Source: Pelosinus sp. IPA-1
GTDB lineage: Bacteria; Bacillota; Negativicutes; DSM-13327
Reading direction: 5' to 3'
DNA length: 64,000 bases
Assembly: GCF_030269905.1 (NCBI RefSeq)
Contig: NZ_BSVC01000001.1
Location: 558,001 to 622,000 of the forward strand
Positions 44,038-53,287 of the stretch are shown here, piece after piece. Position 1 is the stretch's first letter, and each line of letters begins with the position of its first letter. The notes beneath the pieces are model-generated. The model did no database searches, was not told where the DNA came from, and worked only from the letters and a program-made list of their open reading frames with translations. Position numbers and translations under genes: made by a program.

Positions 44038-44850
44038 ATGAAGATTATTGATGCCCATATCCACTTTTGCCAGGAGCCTTACTTTGATCAGATTGCAGAA
44101 TTGGCGGGCCATAAAAATACTAGTGCGCATCTAAAAGATCAATATGCTGCGCAAAACATTGTCCATGGTGTGGTCATGGGCAACCGGAGTCTGCAGTTAA
44201 GTGAACACGATTACCCTGACTATCTTAGCTATTGTATTGGGCTGGATAGTACCTGCTTTAAAGTGGAAGAGGTAGTGCAGCAAGCGTATCTGGTAGAAAA
44301 ACATTTGCAAAGAAAGAATTGTGTGGGAATTAAGCTATATCCGGGCTACAATCACTTTTATATTCACGATTCCGTGGTTGACCCGTTTTATCAGCTGGCA
44401 ATGCAGTATAAAAAGCCAGTGGCCGTTCATACCGGATTGACAGCTACTAGCAATGCCTTGTTGAAATACAGTCATCCTTTGACTTTGGATGAGGCAGCGG
44501 TACGCTATCCTCAGGTTCAATTTGTTATGTGTCACATTGGAAATCCCTGGATTGTAGACGCTATCGCGGTCATTGAGAAAAATCAAAATGTAGCTGCCGA
44601 CCTTTCGGGAATTTTGGAAGGACGGATCGATAGTATGCCGAAATTTTTTGAAAAAAAGCATGGCTATATTAACTTCTTAAAAGTATGGCTGGAATACCTG
44701 GACAACTATGAACGCCTATTGTATGGGACTGATTGGCCGCTGGCTAATATCTCTAACTATATTGAGTTTGTTGCCCATATTATTCCAGAAAGGCATCATG
44801 ATAAAGTGTTTTTTGACAACGCTAACAGGATTTATGATCTTGGTCTTTGA
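44038..44850 (+). CDS. Amidohydrolase family 2 (TIM-barrel metal hydrolase)
   Basis: 270 residues. The N-terminal DAHIHF metal motif, AVHTGLTATS (middle His), FVMCHIGNP (His) and YGTDWP (catalytic Asp) match the PF04909 family of decarboxylases and hydrolases. GAGGAAGG lies about 11 nt before the ATG. The substrate cannot be told from the sequence. Single-gene unit with a strong terminator. Confidence 0.9.
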   Translation: MKIIDAHIHFCQEPYFDQIAELAGHKNTSAHLKDQYAAQNIVHGVVMGNRSLQLSEHDYPDYLSYCIGLDSTCFKVEEVVQQAYLVEKHLQRKNCVGIKLYPGYNHFYIHDSVVDPFYQLAMQYKKPVAVHTGLTATSNALLKYSHPLTLDEAAVRYPQVQFVMCHIGNPWIVDAIAVIEKNQNVAADLSGILEGRIDSMPKFFEKKHGYINFLKVWLEYLDNYERLLYGTDWPLANISNYIEFVAHIIPERHHDKVFFDNANRIYDLGL

Positions 44851-44898
44851 CAGGCAGCAAAGCTAATGGAATTGTAGTGCGGCCTTCGTTAAACTATA

Positions 44899-44945
44899 AA
44901 TAGAGGGCTGATCTAAATGTTTAGGTCAGCCCTCTATTAGTCTTT
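44899..44945 (+). terminator. Terminator after the amidohydrolase
   Basis: AATAGAGGGCTGA pairs with TCAGCCCTCTATT (44926-44938), with extra pairs inside, followed by AGTCTTTTCG. Confidence 0.75.
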
Positions 44946-45041
44946 TCGTTTAAAGAATTGGCAGCTTGTGCTCATTAGCTAGTTCTTTCTCAGACTCACA
45001 ATCATATCTTATATTAAATTGAGTATAAGGATGATGCTAGG

Positions 45042-45416
45042 ATGGCTTTTGAAAATCTGAAAGAGAATCCTCAAGATTCTACAATTGTTTTAACCATTGT
45101 AGGATTGCTTCTTGCTCAAGGATTAAATGCTGTGAATGCTGGTTTACTTGGACGAATTCTTATTTATCTAGGCGAAGTAGTGGCACTGATTGCCGTCTTG
45201 ACGGCAGCCAAGGAGGAAGAAGAAAATACCCTGGCTAAACAAATGGAAGCAACAAAAGAAAATAAAATAACGACAGTCAGTAAGGAAGATGCGGCAAAAA
45301 CTGATGAAGATAACATCAGAGTAATAATTAGCGAATTACAACAGCGAAATCAATATTTACAGGATCAAATATGGGCATTGCAAGAAGAATTATTAAATAT
45401 AAAAAATAAGCATTAG
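45042..45416 (+). CDS. Hypothetical protein with two hydrophobic helices and a coiled coil
   Basis: 124 residues, not recognised. Residues 14-34 and 37-55 are hydrophobic (STIVLTIVGLLLAQGLNAV and LLGRILIYLGEVVALIAVL). The acidic/Lys-rich remainder ends in a Gln/Leu-rich heptad stretch (ISELQQRNQYLQDQIWALQE) typical of a coiled coil. Probably a small membrane-anchored protein with a cytoplasmic tail. GGATGATGCTAGG upstream gives a moderate ribosome site. Confidence 0.65.
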   Translation: MAFENLKENPQDSTIVLTIVGLLLAQGLNAVNAGLLGRILIYLGEVVALIAVLTAAKEEEENTLAKQMEATKENKITTVSKEDAAKTDEDNIRVIISELQQRNQYLQDQIWALQEELLNIKNKH

Positions 45417-45684
45417 CTATCTCAAAAACCGTGGTATTTACATTGTTGATTTCTAATCAAGAGAAAGTCCTTTAATTTGCCTTACATATTCTGTCGCTAT
45501 TGCCGAACCTGCTGAATTTTGTTCAAATTTGGCAGGGATTTTTCATTTTAAAGGAAATGTATAATTAAGGGAAATATAATAGTTAGGTATTGTCTAAAAA
45601 AATTCACAAGAACATCCCATTGTAACTTTCCTTAGTTTGAATGTGGTGTCGCCTCGGTAACAATTAAAGAAAGAAGTGATAAGT

Positions 45685-46380
45685 ATGCATGATGAGATAG
45701 CTTTATGGGGATTAAATCAAAAATTATTAAGAGATATATTATTAAAACCAGATAAATTTAATGAAGCTATTAAATTGTGTTTAGAACAGCACTCAATGGT
45801 ACATTCATCTGAAATGTCACAAATAAATATTGTAACTTTTGAGGATGAATTGTGGGAAGGCCTGGACGAAACTACATTTCGCACCATGCCTACTGTGAAA
45901 GATGAAACTATTGCTTGGAGTTTATGGCATCTGACAAGGATAGAAGATATAACAATGAATATATTAGTTGCGGGCGATATTCAAGTTATTAATGAGGGGA
46001 ATTGGCTTGAAAAGATGAATGTAAAAGTTTGTGACACGGGTAATTCTATGACTGATGAAGAAATTATTGATTTAAGTTCAAAAATCAATATGCAAGAGTT
46101 ACGTAACTATAGAATAGCTGTAGGTAGAAAGACTCGTGAGGTTATTCGAGGCTTTCAACAAACAGACTTAAAAAGAAAAATGGAACCTGCTAGGCTAGAG
46201 CGTGTTTTAGATGAAGGAGCTGTTTTAAATGTTGATGGTGCAAATTGGTTAATTGACTTTTGGGGCAGAAAAAATATTGCAGGAATTTTACTTATGCCTG
46301 TAACTCGTCATCAAATTGTACATATTAATGAATCAATGCGTCTTAAAAATAAATGTCAATCTTCACGAATCAAAAAATAG
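45685..46380 (+). CDS. DinB-like four-helix protein
   Basis: 231 residues. SLWHLTRIEDITMN in the centre and PVTRHQIVHINE near the end place the His residues as in the DinB/YfiT metal-binding superfamily. Family members are thiol-dependent transferases or metal-binding stress proteins. The ATG at 45685 is preferred over a GTG at 45676. The 268 nt upstream carry a TATAAT-like promoter but no recognisable RNA. A hairpin at 46441-46477 follows the gene. Confidence 0.8.
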   Translation: MHDEIALWGLNQKLLRDILLKPDKFNEAIKLCLEQHSMVHSSEMSQINIVTFEDELWEGLDETTFRTMPTVKDETIAWSLWHLTRIEDITMNILVAGDIQVINEGNWLEKMNVKVCDTGNSMTDEEIIDLSSKINMQELRNYRIAVGRKTREVIRGFQQTDLKRKMEPARLERVLDEGAVLNVDGANWLIDFWGRKNIAGILLMPVTRHQIVHINESMRLKNKCQSSRIKK

Positions 46381-46440
46381 AACTATTTGAATTAACAAAA
46401 GCAAATAATCAAGTACAATCAAGACTGGATATTCATAGAA

Positions 46441-46477
46441 AAACGCCTGCAAAGTAGCTTGACTTTGTAGGCGTTGC
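46441..46477 (+). terminator. Hairpin after the DinB-like gene
   Basis: AACGCCTGCAAAGT pairs with CTTTGTAGGCGTT (mostly perfect). The tail GCATTTAAATATTTT has few T, so termination is likely but not certain. Confidence 0.55.
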
Positions 46478-46566
46478 ATTTAAATATTTTACTGATTTTC
46501 ACTCTACTTTTTTGCTTGCAATCCAAGTGAAAAGTAATATAATTAGAAATAGGTGGAAATTAAAAA

Positions 46567-46808
46567 GTCGCCGTGTCCTAAGAGTGTTGGAGCACTCTCA
46601 GGCACGAGCAGGTGGATCAGCACCTACACGTAACAGTTACCTGTCTACGACGACAATTTATTATACCGTGATCTTTCCTTGAAAACAAGGGATGGTATGT
46701 TCGGGATAGTAGGATTGTAGCTTAGGCAGAGGCTGAGCGTCTGCATGCAATCAAGATGAAGCAAAGCGCATGTGTAGGTTTAAAAAACCTCGCATGGGCT
46801 TTTTAATT
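46567..46808 (+). ncRNA. Candidate structured RNA with its own terminator
   Basis: About 240 nt without a plausible ORF but with stacked helices. GTCGCCG (46567) closes with CGACGAC (46648-46654). Inside are CCTAAGAGTG/CACTCTCAGG and CAGGT/ACCTG. Then come an ATACC...CCTT-GAAAACA-AGG...GGTAT hairpin (46664-46700) and GATTG...CAATC enclosing GCAGA/TCTGC (46714-46753). The last element, a stem GCATGTGTAGGTTT against AACCTCGCATG with GCTTTTTAATTT, is a terminator (46768-46808). I do not recognise the class (not tRNA, tmRNA, SRP or T-box by eye). It could be a small RNA or a leader of the gene at 46.9 kb. Confidence 0.5.
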
Positions 46809-46900
46809 TCTCCCATGATACTAGCTGTGTGCTGGCTTCTTCTATTGGTATCTTTAGGTAGAAGAAGCCCCCATACAGTATGAATATGGGGGGATATAAA

Positions 46901-47299
46901 TTGGTATCAATAAAAACTAGGAGAAAAATGATAAGCCGGCGCTGCCAAAGGAATTTGACAGAAAGAGTGGAGACCATTCAACCCCAGAAGGGAAGAGAAG
47001 AGATTAACGTGCCCATTAAAAGTATGCTTACCGGCCAATGGATGGAGAAAGGTGATGCGTTACGGGATTGGCAAGAATTTATTTTTATGCGCCAAGAGAA
47101 AGCAGAAGGGAAGTTACAATTTGGTGCCTTCTCGAGTGAATATACAACGATAATGGAACAAGTCGATCAACTATTAGAAGGGCAGCCGGGAAAAGTAAGT
47201 GAAGCCGTTACCCAGTTAGTTGTGACAGCTACGTATATGCACTATAACAAGGGCTTTTTTGATGGCATGAAGATTGGCATGGTTATGGGGAATTTATAG
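46901..47299 (+). CDS. Hypothetical protein, 132 residues
   Basis: Not recognised. The N-terminus is very basic (KTRRKMISRRCQRNLTERVE); the middle and end are helical with GKLQFGAFSSEYTTIMEQVDQLL and YMHYNKGFFDGMKIGMVMG, the latter like the hydrophobic end of some phage or sporulation-associated helical proteins. I take TTG 46901 as start because GGGGGGAT (46888-46895) precedes it at a good distance; an ATG at 46880 is the alternative. It follows the candidate RNA directly. Confidence 0.6.
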   Translation: MVSIKTRRKMISRRCQRNLTERVETIQPQKGREEINVPIKSMLTGQWMEKGDALRDWQEFIFMRQEKAEGKLQFGAFSSEYTTIMEQVDQLLEGQPGKVSEAVTQLVVTATYMHYNKGFFDGMKIGMVMGNL

Positions 47300-47340
47300 G
47301 TAGATATACTATTTAGGAACTATCCAAGAAAGGTGATTTT

Positions 47341-47868
47341 ATGAATGAACTTGAACTATTGCTGCCTAGTAAAGAACTTGAATTTGCAGCACTTGAATAT
47401 AAAAGAGAACATTCCGATAATCAAGAGTATGAGCTGCATGGGAGTTCCCTTTTTGACCACACAGATTCATATGATGATTGGTTAGAAAGATTAAAAAATA
47501 ATTCAAATGAACAGACAGCAAATCTCAATTGGGTAGTCTCAATCACGTTTTTTGCTATTCGCAAACGCGATAGTAAGATTGTAGGCATGGTTGATATCAG
47601 ACATACACTAAATGAGTATCTGAACCTCTATGGCGGAAATATAGGTTATGGTGTGCGACCCTCTGAAAGGAAGAAAGGATATGCTACAGAGATTCTCAAA
47701 TTAGCGTTGAAGTATTGCAAACAATTGGGCTTAGAAAAAGTCATGCTTGTTTGCTATAAAGACAATAAGGCTTCGAGAAAAACGATTCTAAATTGTGGAG
47801 GTATATTAGAGAAAGAGTTTATATATACCGATGGGGAAATTGTACAAAAATTTTGGGTTTCCCCATAA
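47341..47868 (+). CDS. GNAT-family N-acetyltransferase
   Basis: 175 residues. Acetyl-CoA fold with IVGMVDIRHTLNEY (strand 4), YGVRPSERKKGYATEILKLAL (V-x-P-x-x-R-x-x-G-Y-A binding loop) and VMLVCYKDNKASRKTILNCGG. It is like the YjgM/uncharacterised GNATs that acetylate small molecules. AAAGGTGA lies before the ATG. Single-gene unit with a terminator downstream. Confidence 0.92.
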   Translation: MNELELLLPSKELEFAALEYKREHSDNQEYELHGSSLFDHTDSYDDWLERLKNNSNEQTANLNWVVSITFFAIRKRDSKIVGMVDIRHTLNEYLNLYGGNIGYGVRPSERKKGYATEILKLALKYCKQLGLEKVMLVCYKDNKASRKTILNCGGILEKEFIYTDGEIVQKFWVSP

Positions 47869-47970
47869 AAGTGGATGGTAGTGACTAAAAAGAGCCCCCT
47901 GAAGTGACATTTTTATTACTTGGCCTCCTTTATGTAGTAACGATATAGCATATTAACTTTAATACATTCA

Positions 47971-48010
47971 AAAAAGTACGCTAATCGCATCTGGTTTGCG
48001 TACTTTTTTT
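47971..48010 (+). terminator. Rho-independent terminator after the GNAT gene
   Basis: AAAAAAGTACGC pairs with GCGTACTTTTTT around a 16-nt loop, with seven T. Confidence 0.8.
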
Positions 48011-48079
48011 GAGATTGATTTATAGATTATCAGGGAATAGTATAAATGAGTATTTTATTACTATAGGGAGAGCAAGCGA

Positions 48080-48931
48080 ATGTTGCTGCCATCTGCATAT
48101 TGGTACTATGGGTTGGTTATAATTAGTTTGGTTTTACTGGTTCTGTCACTAATATACAGGAGGGACTGGAAGCTCCTGGTATTGCAAATTAATATTGCTG
48201 CCATAATCCACCCTTTTGAGATAATAATATTCATCATAATGAATGCATACCAATATTTTCCTGGAATTCTACCTGATCCCCAAATGGATAACTATTTAGG
48301 ATCATATGTGTCAAACTCATTGATTGTTCCGGCTTCGGCGGTAATAATTAACGCATTCTCGCTTTCCATGGGTTATACACTTGGGATAGCTGCCTTATTT
48401 ACCGGTATCGACTGGTACTTTGCAGCAATAGGTATTTATAAGCACTTTTGGTGGAAATCAATTTATACGGGAATTGGACTTAGTATTATATATATACTAA
48501 GCAAACGAATTTGGGCCGGGCTACGGGAGCAGCAGCCAACGCTAATATTTAGGCTTTTAGTGATTTATCTAACCTATGCGCCAATTTATAATATAATCAT
48601 TTTTCTACTAAATAGAGGGGGACATTTATTTAGATTCCAACTTCAGTGTGCAGGAGAGCCAGAAAAAATTCATCAGGGGCTTTTTTATATATACCTTTTT
48701 ATAACTAGTATTATCGTTACATTATGCATCGGTCTAAAGTTGCGCCTGCGTTATCGGCTTCTTGGTATCATAGTATTGGTTCTTTTAAATTGGGCAATCG
48801 GCCACTACCATATTTTTGTTCCCCAAGTTGCAGATGTTTCAGCACATCAGTTAATCTTAGTGACAATCATAACAGTTCCTACTGTGAGCCTTCTTTTTTT
48901 GATGGCTAAATTGAACTATCTATTTCCTTGA
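48080..48931 (+). CDS. Multi-pass membrane protein of unknown function
   Basis: 283 residues with about eight hydrophobic segments and few charged loops; no domain recognised. It starts MLLPSAYWYYGLVIISLVLL. A middle segment reads VIINAFSLSMGYTLGIAALF. GGGAGAGC precedes the ATG. A degraded partial copy of its 3' region and downstream flank lies at 58.43-58.61 kb, so the locus has been duplicated. An intact HHxxH or catalytic motif was not found. Confidence 0.75.
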   Translation: MLLPSAYWYYGLVIISLVLLVLSLIYRRDWKLLVLQINIAAIIHPFEIIIFIIMNAYQYFPGILPDPQMDNYLGSYVSNSLIVPASAVIINAFSLSMGYTLGIAALFTGIDWYFAAIGIYKHFWWKSIYTGIGLSIIYILSKRIWAGLREQQPTLIFRLLVIYLTYAPIYNIIIFLLNRGGHLFRFQLQCAGEPEKIHQGLFYIYLFITSIIVTLCIGLKLRLRYRLLGIIVLVLLNWAIGHYHIFVPQVADVSAHQLILVTIITVPTVSLLFLMAKLNYLFP

Positions 48932-49290
48932 TTGCCGGTTGGTAGGGTTTAATCTTTAAAAATATAGATCGCCCGCTGCATGTAATCTACTCCGTAAAAC
49001 CCTATACCTTTAAACAGTAAGCTCAACCTGTGAAGGTACTATATTACAATTGTGTTCGCATTATGTAAGAAGAATCTTCCATTGGTGGTATATCCATAAA
49101 AGTAACATTTTCTACGAAAAATTTACATTATATATCATCAATAAACCCGCGAATTTCGCGGGTTTATTGATCTTGATTCTTATAATTAACGTAGGACACT
49201 GCGCGTAGTAGAGAACATAACGTTGCCTATTAGTAGCTGTATCGTATAAAATAGAACGTATTATAAAGTTTGTTGTAAGGGGAATTAGTT
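48932..49290. other. Intergenic region before the dynamin gene, with one terminator
   Basis: ATAAACCCGCGAA-TTT-CGCGGGTTTAT (about 49141-49167) is a strong hairpin followed by TGATCTTGATTC. The first 60 nt match the degraded copy near 58.55-58.61 kb. No ORF or other signal was seen. Confidence 0.7.
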
Positions 49291-52200
49291 ATGATTCAAA
49301 CTGCGAATCTTCAAGTGACAATTCAATCATTAAAGGGGCAGCTTTTAGCTGCTTATGAATATTTAGTAGAACACAATGATCAAGAAAATGCGGTCAAAGC
49401 CAAGCAATTAGCAGGTAAATTAGTAAATGAGGAATTTGCCATTGCATTTTGCGGACATTTTTCTGCAGGAAAATCAACGATAATTAATCGATTGGTGGGG
49501 GAAAATTTACTGCCGTCAAGCCCAATTCCAACCAGTGCCAATCTTGTAAAAGTTAAAGCGGGAGAAGAGTATGTAAAGGTATTTTTTAAAAAGGGGAAAC
49601 CTCGTTTATATCTCGCTCCATATGATTTTAAAATGGTAAAAAACTATTGTAAGGATGGGGATCAAATCCAGGCAATTGAAATTAGTCATTCTGATTCCCA
49701 GCTGCCAAGTCAAACTGTTATTATGGATACGCCCGGTATTGATTCTGCAGATGACGCCCATCGTATTGCCACGGAATCCGCCATTCATCTTGCTGATTTG
49801 ATTTTTTATGTAATGGATTATAATCATGTTCAATCAGAATTAAATTTTATGTTTACAAAAGAGTTAACAGAGGCCGGCAAAGAGGTTTATCTTGTTATTA
49901 ACCAAGTTGATAAGCATTCCAATCAGGAACTTTCCTTTTCCGAATTTAAAACAAGTGTGGTTGAATCATTCTCATCATGGGGAGTAAAACCGGCTGATAT
50001 TTTTTATACCTCTTTAAAAAAAGATGACCATGAATATAATCAATTTCCTGAGTTGCAGGCTTTTTTAGCGGAGCGATTAAAGGAGAAAGATAGCTTACTC
50101 CTTCAATCTATTTTTCATTCTCTGCAAAAAATCATCAAAGACCATTTGAATCTAACAAAGAAAAAAAATGAACTGGAGCTAGAGCCATTCAAGGATATCT
50201 TAAATGAATTATCTGCTGTGGAGCAGGAAGAGTTAGCAGATAACTACCACAGGCTGAGTGAAGAAAAAAACGCTTTAGGCGAGGGGCCAGAAAAAGCAGA
50301 AAGCGAATTTGATTCTGAGGTCAATAAAATCATGGCAAATGCCTATTTGATGCCGTTTGAAACCAGGGCGCTTGCGGACTCCTATCTTGAATCGTGTCAA
50401 AGTGAATTTAAAGTTGGATGGCTGTTTACCAAACAAAAAACCTTAGCTGAGAGAGCGGAAAGATTAAATCTCTTTTACCAGGGAATACTCGAAAAAACAA
50501 AATCACAGATAGAGTGGCATCTTCGTGATTTTCTGTTACGATTTTTAAAGGACAAGCGGGTCGAAAATAAAGAACTGCTCGCCAAAATCCAGAACTTCAA
50601 TGTTCATTTTTCAAAGGACCTATTAGAAGCTGCTGTAAAAACGGGGGCACGTTTATCCGATACTTATGTTATAAATTACACGGATAATGTTGCAACAGAA
50701 ATTAAACTTTTGGCTAAAAGCCGTTTAGCTGAGCTTAAGAGCGAAATACTAAATGCCCTGCAGGATAGAAATACAGCACTCCAAGCAAGAATAACCCAAA
50801 AATCAGCAAGCCTAGAGCGGTATATCACCGCACTTGAGCAGGTGAAAAAATATGAGTCAGCCGAGAGTCTTGAGCAAAGGTCGCTTGAAAGGCTGCTTAT
50901 CGAGACAAATGGGGTGGAGGATGACCATTTCCATTTGTTTGACCTAGAAGAAGAGGATTGTGAGGTAGTTTATGGGGAAACAGGACAGGCGACTCAGGTA
51001 CAGAAAAAATCGAGTCTTCCGATGAACAAGCCGATCCTAAAAGAAAAAACGCCATTACCCGCTAACGCCTCAGACCGGATGAAACAGACCGCTGAAAAAT
51101 TGAAGAAGACGGCACAACTTGTTCAAGGGTTGCCGGGCTTTAAGAAGCTTGCTGGTGAACTAGAAGAAAAAGCGGAAAGATTAGATCACAAGGGTTTTAC
51201 TGTTGCCTTATTTGGGGCATTTAGTGCTGGTAAATCTTCTTTTGCGAATGCTTTAATCGGAGAAAGAGTGTTGCCTGTTTCACCAAATCCAATGACAGCG
51301 GCAATAAACAAAATTAAACCGATCAATGAGTCATATTCACATGGGACTGTTCTCATTAAGCTTAAAGAGGAAGCTGTTATGCTCGAAGAGGTAAATCATG
51401 CCTTGAGGCTATTTGATTCTCATGCCCAGAGCTTAGCCGATGCAAGGGCAAAAGTAGAAAAGCTCAATGGAGATTTGGGCCAGCAGGGTGCAGCCGAGAA
51501 GACAAATTATGCTTTTTTGCAGGCCTTTACCCGGGGGTATGCTGCTTTTAGCGAACAGCTAGGTACTGTACTCAAAAAAACAGTAACGGAATTTAGTGAT
51601 TATGTTGCAATAGAAGAAAAATCCTGCTTTGTCGAATGGATTGATCTTTATTATGATTGTCCTTTAACCCGGAGTGGAATTACTCTAGTCGATACCCCGG
51701 GGGCGGATTCCATTAATGCCCGTCACACTGGAGTGGCCTTTGACTTTATCAAAAATTCAGATGCGATTTTATTTGTAACTTACTATAATCACGCATTTTC
51801 AAAAGCAGATCGGGAGTTTTTAATTCAGCTGGGACGTGTAAAAGATTCCTTTCAATTAGATAAAATGTTTTTTATGATAAACGCTATTGATTTGGCCGAT
51901 AATGAGGAAGAAAAGGAAACCGTTACTCTATATGTCCACGAGCAGCTAATAAAATATGGAGTCAGAAATCCTCACTTATATCCATTATCAAGCTTACAGG
52001 CACTGAAAGAAAAAGAGGAAAAGACAACCCTTACCGTTTCAGGAATGTCAGCTTTTGAGGAGGCTTTTTATCATTTTATTACCAATGATTTGGCTAACTT
52101 GGCGGCTCGAGCATCCGAAAATGAACTGAATCGTGTTTCTCGCTTAGTAGCAAAGCTCATTGATAGTACCAAAGAAGATGCTGCAGTTAAGCAGCAAAAA

Positions 52201-52947
52201 CGAGCAAATATCCAAGCAGAGAAAGCGGGTATAAACGAAATTCTTGTTGCGCAAACGGCACAAGATTTAAAAAAACGCCTGTATCAGGAAACAGAAGAAT
52301 TAATTTATTATATCAAGCAACGGGTATTTTTACGTTTTACCGATTTCTTTAAAGAAGCGTTCAATCCTACTGTGTTACGCGATGATGGCCGTAACCTGAA
52401 AAAAGTTCTGCAGAGTGCACTGGATGAATTACTCGAACAAATTGGGTTTGACTTTGCCCAGGAAATGAGAGCGACGACTGTAAGACTGGATCGCTTTGCT
52501 GAAAAAATGACAGCAGAGTATCAAGCAATGCTTGTCGAAACGATTCGTGAGACGAATCAGGACGTATCTTTTTCCCTTTTTGAATTTGAGAATAAAGCAC
52601 AAATTGATTTTGAAGTCGCTTTCAAAGATATTCAATACGGGCTTTTTTCGCAAGCAATGGCTTATTTTAAAAATCCAAAATCATTCTTTGAAAAAAATGA
52701 GAGTAAATTAATGAGTGATGAGATGTATCGTGTGCTGAGCTCTGCGGCAGATGAGTATTTACAGAATGAACAAAAACGGATACAGGCTCTATATGGAAAT
52801 GTCATGGAAGATGAGTTTGAACAATTAATCTCGCACATGACGGAACAGACTGATGACTTTTATTTAAGTTTGCTCTCAGCCTTGGATGGCGGAGTTCCAG
52901 CCGAACAGCTAATGAAGATCCAGCAAAGCTTAACAGAACTTATGTAA
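49291..52947 (+). CDS. dynA: Bacterial dynamin-like GTPase with two GTPase domains (DynA type)
   Basis: 1218 residues, two tandem dynamin units. Unit 1: G1 GHFSAGKST (55-63), G3 DTPGIDS, G4 NQVDK. Unit 2: G1 GAFSAGKSS (about 640-648), G3 DTPGADS, G4-like NAID. Each is followed by long helical stalk and tip regions with hydrophobic patches. Bacillus DynA of the same size tethers and fuses membranes and helps against phage and membrane damage. AAGGGGAATT lies before the ATG. It is a single-gene unit; a linker rich in Gln, Lys and Pro (about 545-590) joins the two halves. Confidence 0.93.
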   Translation: MIQTANLQVTIQSLKGQLLAAYEYLVEHNDQENAVKAKQLAGKLVNEEFAIAFCGHFSAGKSTIINRLVGENLLPSSPIPTSANLVKVKAGEEYVKVFFKKGKPRLYLAPYDFKMVKNYCKDGDQIQAIEISHSDSQLPSQTVIMDTPGIDSADDAHRIATESAIHLADLIFYVMDYNHVQSELNFMFTKELTEAGKEVYLVINQVDKHSNQELSFSEFKTSVVESFSSWGVKPADIFYTSLKKDDHEYNQFPELQAFLAERLKEKDSLLLQSIFHSLQKIIKDHLNLTKKKNELELEPFKDILNELSAVEQEELADNYHRLSEEKNALGEGPEKAESEFDSEVNKIMANAYLMPFETRALADSYLESCQSEFKVGWLFTKQKTLAERAERLNLFYQGILEKTKSQIEWHLRDFLLRFLKDKRVENKELLAKIQNFNVHFSKDLLEAAVKTGARLSDTYVINYTDNVATEIKLLAKSRLAELKSEILNALQDRNTALQARITQKSASLERYITALEQVKKYESAESLEQRSLERLLIETNGVEDDHFHLFDLEEEDCEVVYGETGQATQVQKKSSLPMNKPILKEKTPLPANASDRMKQTAEKLKKTAQLVQGLPGFKKLAGELEEKAERLDHKGFTVALFGAFSAGKSSFANALIGERVLPVSPNPMTAAINKIKPINESYSHGTVLIKLKEEAVMLEEVNHALRLFDSHAQSLADARAKVEKLNGDLGQQGAAEKTNYAFLQAFTRGYAAFSEQLGTVLKKTVTEFSDYVAIEEKSCFVEWIDLYYDCPLTRSGITLVDTPGADSINARHTGVAFDFIKNSDAILFVTYYNHAFSKADREFLIQLGRVKDSFQLDKMFFMINAIDLADNEEEKETVTLYVHEQLIKYGVRNPHLYPLSSLQALKEKEEKTTLTVSGMSAFEEAFYHFITNDLANLAARASENELNRVSRLVAKLIDSTKEDAAVKQQKRANIQAEKAGINEILVAQTAQDLKKRLYQETEELIYYIKQRVFLRFTDFFKEAFNPTVLRDDGRNLKKVLQSALDELLEQIGFDFAQEMRATTVRLDRFAEKMTAEYQAMLVETIRETNQDVSFSLFEFENKAQIDFEVAFKDIQYGLFSQAMAYFKNPKSFFEKNESKLMSDEMYRVLSSAADEYLQNEQKRIQALYGNVMEDEFEQLISHMTEQTDDFYLSLLSALDGGVPAEQLMKIQQSLTELM

Positions 52948-52982
52948 AGGATGAAAGCAGAATGAACGATTAGCTGTCAAGT

Positions 52983-53000
52983 TGCTGCCATTGGTGCCAT
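52983..53000 (+). repeat. Short sequence identical to the CCHWCH codons of a DUF255 gene
   Basis: TGCTGCCATTGGTGCCAT is identical to 60006-60023 in the truncated DUF255 gene, where it encodes CCHWCH. Only 18 nt match, so it may be a remnant or chance. See findings. Confidence 0.4.
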
Positions 53001-53016
53001 CTCTTCAAACCAACAT

Positions 53017-53062
53017 ACAGCCCGTGAAACATTATATAATAATGTTTCACGGGCTGTTCTAT
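53017..53062 (+). terminator. Rho-independent terminator after the dynamin gene
   Basis: ACAGCCCGTGAAACATTA (53017-53034) is exactly complementary to 53040-53057, followed by TCTATTGCC. The 225 nt up to the AraC gene show nothing else recognisable. Confidence 0.8.
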
Positions 53063-53287
53063 TGCCTAGAAAAACATGTGAATCCAATGAAAAATGCCAT
53101 TTCTATTACAAAGTAATCTTTTCTTGTTGCAATACTGCCAATGTTCTCCCTCTCACGAAGATTTAAAATGAATATACATTCTATAATTTACTTCCCGTAA
53201 ATGAATAGCAGTTTATAGACCATAATAGTATAATTAGCTTCAAAGCTATGTTAATGATGTAGAATAATATGAAAAAGGTGAATCATT

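Noticed and set aside
46567-46654. tRNA or 4.5S/SRP RNA
   Set aside because: No T-loop TTCGANTC, no CCA end and no SRP tetraloop motif could be seen.
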